DNA of 64,000 nt from Numida meleagris. Taxonomy: Eukaryota; Chordata; Aves; Galliformes; Numididae. The notes beneath the pieces are model-generated. The model saw only the letters and a list, made by a program, of their open reading frames with translations, ran no database searches and was not told the DNA's origin. Positions 48,101-61,400 of this stretch are shown here, one piece after another. Each line of letters starts with the position of its first letter. Within the stretch, counting starts at the first letter, position 1. Position numbers and translations under genes: made by a program. Location of the stretch: assembly GCF_002078875.1 (NCBI RefSeq), contig NC_034410.1, positions 104,990,353 to 105,054,352 of the forward strand. The letters are read 5' to 3'.

Positions 48101-49885
48101 CAAGCGTTCTCTTCAGCATATCTTGAACATTAGCCTGAGCCAACAGGATAGAAAGAGATTTTTTTTTTATTATCTCTTACAGTAAACCAGAAAAGACTAC
48201 ATAATTTTGATAAAAATATGTAAGATAGTTCACAAACATCTTTTTATACCACCATAAATGGTTGTGTTATTCAAATACTAGCTGTGAAGTTGAGTCAATA
48301 TTTTTAACCAGAACATTTAGGTATCATGACTCCAGGTGCATTTTCCTACAGCTCTGAAGATAGTATCACACTGTAAGTAACCAAGAACTGAATACGTTTC
48401 ATTCTTACAAAATCTTACATATCTACAGATATCTGAGATTCAGAATAAAGTTATTTAATTCAGTGGAGGGTTCAGATCTTGAAGTGAGAGTTGCATTTCT
48501 CTTACCTATCAGGGTGAGCCACTGGATTATACACAACAAATTCAAAAATACAGAGCACATTGGTCCTACATAATATCACTGATTTTTCACTGACCATTTT
48601 TACAATTTTTTTACAATACTGTATAGAGCTAAGCACCCTATTCCACGCTTCTAAGATATGTGAAGCGTAGCATATCCCCTAGTATGGATGCTGTAGACTT
48701 TCCCAATATACAGTTCATACCTCCTTTTATAATTACCATTCTTAAATAATGCCTTCAATTATTAATCCAAGGCATTTACATCTAAGCAAGTCTTTATGTT
48801 GCAGCATTTTGAGAAAGGCTCCTAAATTTTTCATAGGATAAGGCAATTTGCAGAGGCATTATTTCAATGCATCATAGCAGACTTTTTTTTAAAAAAAATT
48901 CTATTTCATCCTAATCTGTGCATATAATTTAAATGTGCATGCATCCCATTAAAAGGTTTAAGATAACAGATGAAGAACAGAATTCTGAAAAACGTTACTT
49001 TATTTCGGAAAAAAAAAAAAAAGATGTATATTAGGAAATCCAGGTTTTACCAGTTGTCCAGTTTTAGAAGTATGGCTTTGATTTATGGATCAAAATTGCT
49101 CATTTATTATTTTATCTATACTGCTTTGGGCAATTTTGACAGTTAAAATTTAGTTTTATTGACCAATGCAGCCAGTTTAGCCACAAGGGGACTAATGCAC
49201 ACACAGCCTGCTGCACTCAAGAAGCTATGATTTGATTCCATGACCAAGTTAGACTGGGAATCGCAACCAACATAACAATAAGTTCCAAAGTCCTCAACGC
49301 TCCAGGCAAAATACATGCTCTAAAACACAATCAACCTTTAAAAGAAGGTGGGAAGGAATTCTGCGATAGAAGCCCCCATGCACTGTTTATTGCAGTTCAC
49401 ATATTCCACCAGTGTTTCTGTCAGCAGTGGATGCAGAGCAGTACAAAGGAAACCTTTCTTTAATGACTGCAGACAACAGATAAAGCTGGAAGAAGGAAAT
49501 GAAAATGCAGAAAAGGACTGAAGTTGTGCTCTAGTACTATGGCTCACCAGGGAGCATAGTGAGAAAACTGACTAAACATTGTCTTATTTTTTTCCTAAAC
49601 TAGATTTTGTTCACATATACACAAATACGCATGCATTCATGTTGCAGGATGAAGTCTTACAAGTTTACTTAAAAAACTTACTGGAATGATTTTAAGCCAA
49701 TGTTAATTTAGGCCTATCCTATTATAAAATTAGCATCTTCTGCAATCTCAATTTATTGCTCCATTGTGAAGCCCCTTGTGATACATAAACAAATCTCTGA
49801 AGAGAAACAAATCAATAAAGTGTCTAATTTGATTAACCATGTTTTTAAATTCATCAAGACAACTGTACAAAAATAAACCACTTAC

Positions 49886-50007
49886 TTGTCAGTATTTTCC
49901 ACGTCTTCTTTTCATCATCATAATACTGAACCAAATTGCTGGGTAGCCGGTCAGGTCCGGGAGGCAATCCTCCAACCAATAACAGCATTTTCTTATTGGA
50001 ACGAATT
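49886..50007 (-). CDS. KLHL14: KLHL14 exon, kelch blade 1; first kelch exon in the window
   Basis: KLHL14 (Printor) is a BTB-BACK-Kelch protein. The family is known for CUL3 ubiquitin-ligase adaptors; KLHL14 is described as a torsinA interactor and as a B-cell regulator. This 122-nt exon follows TCTCCTCTTGTTTTGGGTGAAG and starts with the last base of a codon. It reads IRSNKKMLLLVGGLPPGPDR, then LPSNLVQYYDDEKKTWKILT, and ends with the A of a split isoleucine at a strong donor, ACAA|GTAAGT. VGG and YYD…W mark kelch blade 1. The open frame continues through six more exons for 312 residues in all. The BTB and BACK domains, about half of the roughly 630-residue protein, are absent from the window and must lie beyond base 64000. 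Confidence 0.93.
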
Positions 50008-51541
50008 CTTCACCCAAAACAAGAGGAGAGATGAACAACCGCATTACTGAAGAGTATTTTTAGTGGCAACAAAATCATAACCATCAAAAGAATGTTCACT
50101 GCTTGCAGTTTTCCATTTCATTTTTTGTGTTTCCTTCCCCAATCATGTCTCAACAATTTTTTGAACCAAGCAGAAAAATGATCAGAAAAGCTGCATATCT
50201 CTCTACTCATGGAATAATAAGCTTCCTTTATGCAATTTGTTAGAGGTTCATTCTAGAACGACCTTTTTCTTATATTATCCCTTTAAATCATCACTCTTTA
50301 CAGCTGAATACACATGAAATGCTCTGGAGTTGTACTAAGGTTAAGCATTAAAGTTGCATGTCAAAAATCGTATTAGTCAAAATCATTATTATAAGCCATT
50401 CTACACTCAAAGAACCTTGAAAAAATTAAGGTTATGCAGAGAGTTTGTGAGCCAACTCTTTAATCACACACTGAACTTCAGATACATAGTTTAGCACAAT
50501 TAGCAGCACTGGGCTAACGGTTATGGGTTAAACACTACTTACAAGCACTTTTGTTTGTTTAATTTAGTCCAGGCTCTTGCTTTCCCTCTCCCCCAGCTCT
50601 CCCCCCTTCTCCTTGCTCTCCCCCTGTGCACCACTGGCTATAGCAACACCAATTGGTAAAAATGAGACTGTGATGTTGTTGTGAGCCTCCCCAGAGTGGA
50701 GCCCTGCCAATGCTTGCCACTGATCCAGCGGCATGAACCTGCTCAACTGTGCAAAGTCACTCTAATTCCCTCCCTCTGTTTTTCTACCTTCTCCCCCAGG
50801 GGGCAACCACTGAAAGGAGTGACTACCCACCCATCAACTGCTGGCAATTCGCTGCTATTAACCGTGACCGTGATTCCCAATCTGCCTGGCAGTTCTTAAG
50901 AACAGGACTGCAATGTCTCATATGCAGTAAAAGCGGTTATCTGCACCCTGGCCTCCAACACTCTACCTGATGAATGTACGCTTTCTTCACAACATTAAGG
51001 GATTTAGCACAATTGGAAGCAAAAAGGGGAGGGCAGGCCCAGACCCCCGGATGAGTCTCGGTGCTTTAATAGTCACTTCACATACAATTGAACTTTCATC
51101 GGTAATACTAAGCTAGAGAGTGATAACAATGAAATAAGGTCTACGCTCAAACTGTTCCTGTTAAGGAGGAAGGTGAGGTAGCCTGGAAAATTTGCACCAA
51201 CACAAACAAATGTGCATGCATTTGATGGTAAGCACGCTTACTAAACACCAATGTTTTTCCAGTCAGAGTAATATCACTGCAGCAATCAATATGTTGGTCT
51301 GTAGCAAACTCTCCTTGCAAAGCAATCTGGGAATGCTGCTGACCAAACCCCATCACCACAGCCCTGCACGCAGTGACCAGGTGCTCCAGGCCCTACAGAG
51401 CACTCCAGGACAGGATGCTTTGCCATGAAGATATGCAAGTGGCTACAGCCTAACTGATATTCCTGCAAGGACTGCAACCTCTCTTCAGGAGACTGTGCAA
51501 AATGACTGGAGCTGTGCTTTAGATGTGCACAGCCACCCAAA

Positions 51542-51995
51542 ATAACAGAATCACAAAATCATTAAGGTTGGAAAAGACCACTAAGATCACTTAGTCCAAT
51601 CATCAGCCCATCCCCACCATGCCCCCTAACCATGTCCCTCAGTGCCATGTCCACACGGTTCTAGAACACCTCCAGGGACGGTGACTCCACCACCTCCCTG
51701 GGCAGCCTGTTCCAGTACCTTGCCACTGTTTCTGAGAAGAAGTTGTTCCTAATATCCAACCCGAACCTTCTCTTGTGAAACATAAAGCCATTCTCCCTCA
51801 GACTATCACTGCTACCTAGGAGAAGAGGCCAGCTCCCACTTCACTACAACCTCCTTTCAGGTCATTGGTCATTGCAGAGAGTGGTAAGGCCTCCCCTGAG
51901 CCTCCTCTTCTCTGGACTGAACAATCCCAGTTCCCTCTGCCACTTCTCAGAGTGCACCAGATCCTCTAGCTTCATTGCCCTGAACTTCATTCAGG
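51542..51995 (-). mobile_element. CR1 LINE 3' fragment, about 450 bp
   Basis: Reverse-oriented CR1. Blocks run AACAGAATCACAAAATCATT, AAGGTTGGAAAAGACCACTA, AGATCACTTAGTCCAATCAT, CTCCAGGGACGGTGACTCCA, CCTCCCTGGGCAGCCTGTTC, GAAGTTGTTCCTAATATCCA, GCCTCCTCTTCTCTGGACTG and TCTAGCTTCATTGCCCTGAA. It covers the 3'UTR and a short end of the ORF2 region. It is truncated and non-coding. Confidence 0.93.
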
Positions 51996-54900
51996 AAGGG
52001 AGCACCCAACACAAACTTCACTCAGGAAACGAGCACAAAGATGAATACCTGATCCAGATGATACTTACGAATGAAACCCTCCAAATGGCTACAAAGAGGA
52101 TGACTACAGTCTGTAGTTTCATCTACTGCAATGATGGCCAGGGAATTCTTTGGCAGATGGCCTTGTTTGTCTTTCACAGAACTGAGGGCTCATGGAAGGC
52201 CTTGAAGTGCCAGCAGAGAAACAGTCACCCTTCTGTTGTGGGCACCACAGCTGCCCCACACCACGCTGTGCTCCCAGCTCCAGGCAGCCCCCACAGCCCT
52301 GCAGGCTTTCTGAACAGCCAGCCTTTGACCTCGGTACTAAACCTGCTACTTACTGTCAGATGATGACTGTTACCTGCCCACTAGACTATGTCTGTACATG
52401 ATATCAGGAGCCATCTCGTGACTGCTGTCAGCGCGGACTCAACTCAGTGAGACCAAGCTCTGGGGAACGCTTTCATAAACATTTGCCAGCATCTTGAAAT
52501 GTTCAATCTCCCAGTTAAGTTTTTAATGAGAGAACATTTGATAAAAACTATGCAACGCAGGAGCGTGATAAACTATTTTTGGTATGAGTTAGGGATGACT
52601 ACACATGTAACAAGTGGCGGAGCAAACCAGAGCCATAAGTCAGTTATGCATGGCCATCCCTAACAATAGAGAATAAATTGTTTATTCCAACCCCCTTGTG
52701 TTGTATGTTATATCACAATCAACTCCCTGTGTATTGTAAAATTCAGAATGCCCTTGCAAGGTTTACTTGATAAAGGAGTTTATTTTGATTTTCATCTTTC
52801 ATCTGTGAAACTCCCTTCTAACTCCAAAGCACTGTGAAAAACCAATGAATGGCCAAGGCTCAATAGTTAAGGTGAAGAATGAAATGTCAGATGTAACTCT
52901 GAGTTTCCAGACTTTGGCAGCTGCAACTATCCTTAACATTACTTTTCCAGCTAAACAATCTGAGAATTTGCTATATCCTGAGAGGAAGTGGCACTGCTAC
53001 TTGGGAATTTCTAAAAACGTTTCATTTTCTTACATGGAAAATAGTATGAACAGAAACCTTACATTAAAGTTTAACATGAATTTAATAGCCAACATAGTCT
53101 CCATCAAAAGCAAAGGGAATGTTCACTCGACTAACAAGAGATGGGTTATCTCCCTCAAAAACATACAATATCTAACTAATTTGTATTGAGAGCTCTTCTA
53201 GTGAACCACGTAAAGATAATACAGTGACTGAAGATATGTATGTTTTAAAGAGAGATGTTTTCTTGGAGCCAACTCTGTTTACTTGAAACCAATTCTGCTC
53301 TTCAAGTTTTGGTGTGAATCCCAACATTTAGAGTTTGAAAAAAAATGTTCTCAGCTCTATTATATTACATTAGATCTGTGTTTGATATCACACCGAACAG
53401 TTCTGTTAAAACTTTCACATACATCTCACCACACATACTAAAATAAGAAACATCTGAAAATGGTCACTGCATATATGCAGAAGTCTTTACAAATATTAAT
53501 AATGCAATTCAGTGAAACACTAAGATGAATGAAGAATTAAAAAATACATGTAAGATAAAGATTCTCCTCTTCTTGCATTATTACACGTTTGCTATTTGAA
53601 TAACTCAGTATTATCATGAGTAACACCTGATATTCTGTCAGAAATAGTCTCTCTTCACAGTCTGTATTTCACAGTGTAATACACTGCTCAGTCACATCCT
53701 GTGGTTCACAGTGTCCCTACCAAGGCTATTACGAGCACCTTGTGTTCAATTAACAGTAGCAGGTCTTGGTCAGGAAAGCTGAAATAATGTTAATCATGAA
53801 CCAGCAGGCCGATGTCACACAAAAAGCTGAGATAAAATTATTGATATCTTATCCCCAAAGTGTTTCTTATACCTACAGTGCAGAACTCTTGCTCTGACTG
53901 ATGCACGTACATGTGCTGTTATTATTCTGCAAACACTTCGCAGTTTCTGTTTTGCTAGGATTTTAAAACAATTCACCTTAATTAAGATTCTGGGAGCTCA
54001 TGTGGTCTGAAACTTATCTTGTGTACTTATAAGACTGTAAATCAAAGTATATTTTAAAGTCAATAAGTGTGGTTTCATCCAAGCACACAAACCTGAGAAC
54101 TCTGAATTTGAGGAACTCATAAATGGTTTCATTGCCAGAGATGTTGAATGCTTATCAACATACCTAAATGCTACTCACCTTCAAGGCTGCAGGAGATGTG
54201 CATCAGCCCTAAAATTCAGGGTGCTTATTTTACAGTCTAAACTAACTGAGAATACACTGGGCAAAACACTGAGCCCAGAAGAGCTTATCATCTTATGAAG
54301 AATCAGCAGAAACGACAGTGACAGATCTCAATAATACCTACAGCCACATCCACCCAAAGCTCCTTTGCTACCATGATAGCCTCATGTTAATGGAAAACAC
54401 ATTAATGGGAAATATTCTTCTTGTACATTGTTTTTTTTTTTTTTATTAGCTTATCCCTCAACCTTGCATTGCTGTGTTTTCCCCATCTTGACACTTAATA
54501 GTTCATTCTACAAAGATGGGCAAGAAAATAAGCTCCATCAACAGGTTTGCTCCAGATTCCTTCAGTTTTTAAACAATGCAGTAAAGCTTCACTTTCTGCA
54601 TTAGTGAATGCACAGAGAATAGAATGTAAGAGAATAAAACAAAGAATGACAATCCTGTGTTTCTTCAGACAGTTGGTGTAGTGTTACATCAGAAAGAAAA
54701 CTGCATCTTGGGCATAAAGGCGATAATGGTAATTCATGGGAAAAGAAAGAAAGGCTGTTCCAACTCCACTTTCCTATTAACTCAAGGCTACAATAACACC
54801 AAAACCTTGGAACATTCATTCTCTTTTAGTCACTGTCACTCCAGCTTGAGTATGGAAGGAGTCACATGGCTCTTCAGACCAGGAAACTTGTGGCACACGT

Positions 54901-57478
54901 GGGGTACCTCGCTCCTTCTTGAGCTCTGACCTGACGTGCAGCAGAGCCAAACTAAACCTCAGATGTTTTCTCATGGAACTGAGGCTCAAACACAATAGGC
55001 AAAAGGCCAGTTCGTATTTAGCAAGAGCACCTGAGCAGATGGTAAATTTTAGGTGCGTCCACAAACTTCATCAGGCCAAAAGACTAGAGAAAGTAGAGGC
55101 TGATACAATGTGATACGCCAAAGCAACAAGTAGCAAGAATCCCACAAAAAGCATACACAGATAAATAACCTGTGTCAGTTAGCATTTCAGATACAGACCT
55201 TTCTTTTCTTAACACTAAAGACTTAATTTAACCTTCAGAAACCAGGATGGTCCTCCACAACTTTCTTCTTCCTAAGAGGCCACAGAAGGAGTTTTGTGTC
55301 CAACAAAGATATAAGGGAGAATCCAATTGCTGTTTGCAAATGTGAACTGACGATGCAGACGTGCATATACCCATGGCTGAAGAATCTGTTTTGCCATTCC
55401 AGAACATATTATGAGATCTTTAGCAACTCCCTCTCCCAGTTCTGGATAGGCATTTCAGTGCAACAACATCTTACAAAAACTGCTTATTTCAATGCAGTTG
55501 GCTTCCACAACTGACTGCAAAGATAGTCATGATAGGCAACACATGCTTAATAGTGGGAAAATATCATTAACCAGGAGTTTAAATATGAACTTGATGAAAG
55601 CCATAGGATACAACAGCAAGCTTTATTTTGGACAGAAAAATACTGAGAGGCTTTATTAGCATGTCAATGAATTAATGAAGACTGCAACCTGTAGGTGATA
55701 GGTATCCAGAATCTCTTCCCAACCCCACAGTATTGCCAGGGGAAGGACCTAAGCTCTCCCCATCATCGTATTAAGTCCCGTAGGTAGCAGTTCTGCTGCA
55801 ACTCTGAACTGCCAGGAATATCCATCTTGTGGGCAACGTACAAACTGAAAAGAATATTTCAGATTTGTCAGAACCCAAAGCACACTGAGGATTCCCTTGA
55901 TCTCTCTGCAAATTGTGACCAAGAAATAATTTAGTTCTTAGGTTCAAAAGACATTCACAAACACACTGAACATATGTTTCTTTATGAATTGACTTTTCTT
56001 GCTTGTCTATTCTACTGCTGGAGACCCACCTGAAAGAATGTGGAAAAACTTCCTATTGAAATCATGCACCAAAAAAAAAAATCAGTCTGACAATTCACTT
56101 TAGCATCATGAAGAGTCTCCTTTTCATCTCCTCATTCTCTTTATAAGCCTGCATAACAAAAAGAACCACCACAGTACACATTTTCATTGCATCAGAGCTC
56201 ACAGTGACATTCACTAAACATCTTCAGTGATGCCCAAGATACAGCTGCTCCCTCACTTTTTCTCCTTTTTGTACAGACATGGCACAGACCTGATGACCAG
56301 TGGCAGGCTGAATTTTAGGAGCATAATTACTAAATTGGGATGACTTGCTGTGAACACAGAGAGATCTGTTATTTTTTTTCCCTCAGAATCTACTCATGTT
56401 TTGTTTTTTATTTGTTTTTTTTTCCCCCAATGTATTTATTTGTTTAAAAAATAATTGCATTAGAAAGGAGAGTCACTGGTTGTTCTGTTTTGTCTCCATC
56501 TAAAAAGCAAGAGCCCACAGGTAGGCGAACCTTTTGACTGACAGGCCACACTTAACTGTTGCACACTGACCTGACAAGTCAGAGTTTTCTTTGAATGCCT
56601 TCATAGCTACTGTTGCTAAACAAGTTTCCTTTCCATGTACTGAAATAACTTAAAATGTGCTTGGAGCTCTGCATATCCATTTTTTTTCTTTATGAATCCA
56701 ATCCCATTGCTGCTACTCATTTAGAATGAGTAAATCTCAAAGAGTTACGGAATATTTTTAGCTGTAGGATATTTAAAGTGAAAGCCTTTTCCTTTGGGGA
56801 TAAAATCCTCTGAACGGATGTCTTAAAAGTGGGTCACTATCCTGGCAGAGCGGCATCTATCATCAGCTTTTCTTTGGGAGGAACACAGAAGAATGTGCTT
56901 TCATCTTTGTCTCCCTGTAATCCAGCCTATTCTTTGTGTTGAGAGGAGACTGGTACCACCACTTCCTCAGAAAGTTTCTCAGCAGCTTTTCTATGTGGAG
57001 TTTTGTCAGGGTTGTTGTACCCCTACACAACACCACTGTACCTGATAGCTGATATAGTGCTGTCTGTGTGATGAGCTTATCTCCCTAAACATTTCCTTCG
57101 TCAAAGGTATCACCCCTTTTGCATCAATTATGTTGCAACCAACTATCTTCCTGTGGAAGCTTATTACAAAACTGCAGGTCTAATTGCCTTGGGCACTTCC
57201 TACAACAATGACACCCATACTAATAGATCGTCTGAACACATCTTTACATTTACTGAGATCTGAATGCTGAAGATAACCTTACTAGCAACTCAGTGAATAT
57301 CCGAAGCATTGTAAGGGATATATCTGAATCACAGTAATGTTACTAGCAAATCTTTTACTCACAACAATCACAAAATCTCCTGTGCCATAAACCTTATTGG
57401 CAAAATCCTGCAAACAGCCAATTTACCATATTGCTGGCAGTTCTGAAGAATCTTACACTCCCTCGATCCTGAATACTT

Positions 57479-57597
57479 AAAAAAACAAAACAAACAAACA
57501 AAAAAAATCATGAAGAAAATGTCAAATCTAAATGCTATTGGAATTTGGTTTCCTTATCTCTTTTTTTTTTGTTGTTTTTTTTTGTTGTTGTTGTTTT
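57479..57597. repeat. Complementary A/C and T/G low-complexity pair
   Basis: A (CAAA)n-type tract at 57479-57508 is followed, after about 52 bp, by a T-rich tract with (TTG)n repeats at 57561-57597. The two are roughly reverse complements of each other and could pair in single-stranded DNA or RNA. Confidence 0.75.
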
Positions 57598-58384
57598 AGA
57601 TAGCAGAAGTAAGAAGGAAATGTTTATAGAATGCTTCAGGGTGGTCAAGTCTGCATTTTTCTCTTAGAAAATTTCAGTCAGCTCTTCTTACTGACAAGCA
57701 CACTGTGAAAAGTCAGGAAGTCTTTCTTTTTTGATTCTATATCAGACATCTATGACTACAGGAGGTCTCTGCACCAGAGGCTGTGTTCTCTCCAGCTGAG
57801 CTTCCTTTTCGTTAGAAGCTGTTGAGAAGCAGAACCTGCTGCTGCCTCACATAAGCCGTGACTGGCTACCTTTTCCACTTTATTTTTCTGAAAGGAGGCA
57901 GCAGTCAGGGGAAGATCAGAAGAATCTGCTGCGGCATCAACCTCTGTTTGCTTCCAGCTTCAGTGCAAACCGTCCGTTTCCACTGAACTTGGCAGCTGAT
58001 AACATTTGCTCAAAGTTCATTGTCTGCTTTCCAAGAATACAGCAAGAAGAGTCGACTACTAATGGCACTAGGCATGACAGTCTTTAAAGAAAATTTCAGG
58101 AAGCCAACAAACATGAAAAGCAATGCCAGAAAGTATCTAATAACGGATTTTCTCTTCCCATACAGTGTAATTTCTTTAGTAGTTTGGTAAGTTGGTGGGT
58201 AGCTTGAGAAACCTGTAATTCCAGGCAGGATACCAACAAAACCAACAACAGAAAGAGATGTTTACCGAGCAGTGGAGGCCAGCCCGAAATTTTTAATCAG
58301 GATTCCAATTAACTTGAATGTTTGACCCTTTCAGGCCATACTTTGCAAAAGGATAATAACAAACTGTCCTACTTACAAAACTGC

Positions 58385-58407
58385 TTTTTTTTTTTTTTTT
58401 TTTTTTT
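58385..58407. repeat. Poly-T tract (23 bases)
   Basis: The longest homopolymer in the window, followed by AATATGAG. On the minus strand it is A23, but no recognisable LINE or retrocopy precedes it on that strand. Confidence 0.85.
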
Positions 58408-61400
58408 AATATGAGTAATTTGAAAAGATAAAATGGTGTTTTTACAGATCAGGAGGACTTTTTCCTATTATCTGTTTATCAGAACTGAAAGTTTGTTGGG
58501 TTTTTTGGTTTTTTTTTGCTTTTTTCCAAAAACACTTTCTCTCACTTTTGTGCTGCTTGTTCTCCTCACTCCCCTCACTCCCAAGATTCACTGGACATTC
58601 TCTTTGAGTGCAAACTCAAAAAGATTTTAAGTATTTCTCTTTGGGTATAAACTGAAATAATTACACCATTCCTGCTCCGTTTCATTTACTGGTCAGTAGT
58701 CACAAATTCAGAACCTCCATATTCTTCCACTAAGGAGAACCTCCACCTTCAAGGACTAAATGCAGACAGGGTCTGCATGACCTTCTCCTCTCTCCATGTG
58801 AGGAGGACGTGTCAGGAAAAGAGAGGACATGCAGACAGCTGAGAGACAGGTGTGTGTTGTTCACCTTGATCCTATAGCACTCAATTAGCAAAAGGTACAC
58901 CTAAATCATACTAAGCGGACATTGTTTGCTAGGCAACGTCCATATTTAGGAGTCTCTGCACCATTTGGGGCTCATGTTCTTCCTTACACGACAGCCCTGG
59001 ACCGTGTTAGCAAAGCTTGGTCAAGATCAGTGCAGGATCTCATGAGGGACAACTCCATTCTTTCAGGGACCCATAGGATTTGCAAATGAGCTGCACAGAT
59101 TGCCACAGATGGTGGAAAGGGGCACCTTTTGTTACATACAGGAAGCTCCCTTTTCGTCCAGCACTTTGTCCTCAGTTTGAGTGGCTTAGTAAGACTGTTT
59201 TCTTTTATTCTTTTCTTAAACTAACATCACCTTCCCTCTAAAACAAGAGGGCTAGAAAAAATTCCCCTGGCTTTCCCAGTGGAATATTTCCCCTATCGGG
59301 AAAAAGCTTAGGCAGATACATCTATGTGCATATGTGTACCAAAAAGTCAAGAAGGGTACAAGTAGCACCACGCCAGGTTTTCTATTTTCTACCACTCTGT
59401 CTTCAGTATGCTACTGGAAGAATTTTAACAAACGCAGTCTATGCCTGCATTTCCACCCCCTTCAAGAAACAAAAGCAGGCGGCACTGCTCAGGAGGAGGC
59501 AGCTGGATCTGGAGGGAGTCCTGCCTGGCAGTGGTGTGAGGACAATGAGGAGCTGGAGATACTGGGGCTGTGTGCCTTCTGAGGATGCAAATTGGGAGGG
59601 GCTGGCAGTTAACAACAATTGCTCTAGCCAGGTACCTCTGACCTGAACACTGGAGCAGTGGCACCTTCTACAGTTTTTGGAAAGAGGAATGCCCATAACA
59701 GACACCATTAAATATTCTATTAATTATGTTTTTTCCTAACAAGTACTATAACTGGGCCAAGAAACAGGCTCTCCCCAGCGCTCCCACAGCCCTTGAGGAT
59801 TTAATGGTCAGGACATACACAACTTTAAGAAAGCTTCAAAGGATGGTCCTGACTCACAGCAGTGGTCTTACGACAACTGTGCTGCTTCTGACAGCACCTG
59901 GGCTCCAGTTCTCCCTCCTCTTGGATATTCAACCATCTCTCTGCTTACACTTCAGCACTAGCCTGTCTGCAAAGGCAAATGAATGCACATAAGGCAAGTA
60001 AGGCAAGTAGGTGAGACTAACTAGGATTAAACTGACTACAGTTCTGTGGTTCGCTTCCCTGCAGCCTCTAATGTGTCAGTCTCTTTTCTGCAGCTCAGCT
60101 GAGAGAGTCCTGGCACAGGAACAATTTACTGATATTAATTCAGGCACATAAGACCCGATCCAAAGCCCAATGAAATAAACCTGAGCTTCGTGTTCACTCT
60201 GTTCACGTTGTAATGCAAACGTTAATAATTCAAGACTATTGTAAGATGGATTTTTTATCCAGATGTCAACTTGGAGTTCAAAATATTTCTCATTCACAAT
60301 AAACAATGACTACAAATATTAGTTAAAAATTCAAATATTGGTGTAAGAATCACAAAGACAGAGTTAGGTGACTAGTTCCTAGCACACATGATAATGTATT
60401 TCAGTGAGAAAAAAAACAAGCACTTTTTTTTTTTTTTAAAACAACCACCAAACAACTCCAGTGGGAGCCTACAAAAATCTCAGCAGGAAAAGAAGTTGAA
60501 CTGAAGTAAAAAAGAATGTGTAGACAAATAGTGCATTCAAGAAGGAAATTATTTAATTTTCAAGAGATAACCAGTTTCTTCACATTTTTAATCTCCTCTG
60601 TAGAAAGCAAAACAAACTGGATACGTATGTCTTCCACATAAATGCTAGTGTCTCATGTTGCTCTTCACTTTACGTTTTCCCCCTTCCTCAAAAGTTACCA
60701 CCTTTCTACTGAGTGAAAACTGGTCATCCTGTCTTAATCCCCTGCCAATTTAATTTCCTGACATTTTCACTAATATTACAAAATACAGAGCAGTCTGGAT
60801 TACACCCTCTCTCTGCTGAAACTAAAGAAAAATAGAAAACCCTATTATCAGCTTCAGCTGGACCAGAATTTGCACTTCTAATCTCTCGAAGGTCTAGTAA
60901 CTCAGGGAACAAAAGTATAGGAAAACAGCTGGGTCTGTGCATTCTGGAACTTCACTGAACCCAGAAAACAGACAGCACAGTCAGGCTCAGCCTTCTTATC
61001 TCTTCGTCTTTTTATTTTCCTCCTTTTTCTTTCACTCGTTAATTCCATATTTCCTGCCTAGCACTTTTCCCATTTCAGGTCAGTTGGTTTATCCTCATCC
61101 ATTTTCCTCCACACACATCTAAAACAGGTTTTCCAGAAACTGAAATGCTCAGTTGTTATTGACAACAGATGCTGTTTCTGCCAAGAATTAGTTTTTTCAT
61201 TTTGTTTCAATCACTCTCTTCTCTTCATTTGCCTTTCTTTCCCCCCCGTTCCTGCTTGCCTGTCTTCCTGTTTGGTATTCTATTCTTTCTCTCTTCTCAC
61301 TTTACAACTGTACTTCTCTCCCCTTTTCCCTCCCTCACGTGCACTTTCTTGCTTCCATGACGTAGGTCCCGTTTCTCACTCAGGGTATCTTAATTCCTTT

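Larger units (their letters stand above)
22101..49885 (-). other. KLHL14: KLHL14 large intron (27,785 bp)
   Basis: The donor is ACAA|GTAAGT (strong) and the acceptor CTTTGCTTGCAG. It contains a mariner copy (25818-27110), an old CR1 relic (39612-39800), a well-preserved CR1 fragment (43990-44530), a perfect hairpin (34733-34775), a possible antisense exon (33918-34004), a G-quadruplex-type motif (40199-40218) and several simple tracts. The remaining sequence shows only short, overlapping open frames with no recognisable protein; I see no further gene in it. Confidence 0.8.

Noticed and set aside
51872..52363. Plus-strand open frame of 163 codons, the longest in the window
   Set aside because: Its first quarter is antisense CR1 sequence and the rest has no recognisable domain, so the length is accidental.
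58927..58945. TTTGCTAGGCAACG, resembling an RFX X-box half-palindrome
   Set aside because: A single imperfect site in a large intron with no promoter context; expected by chance.
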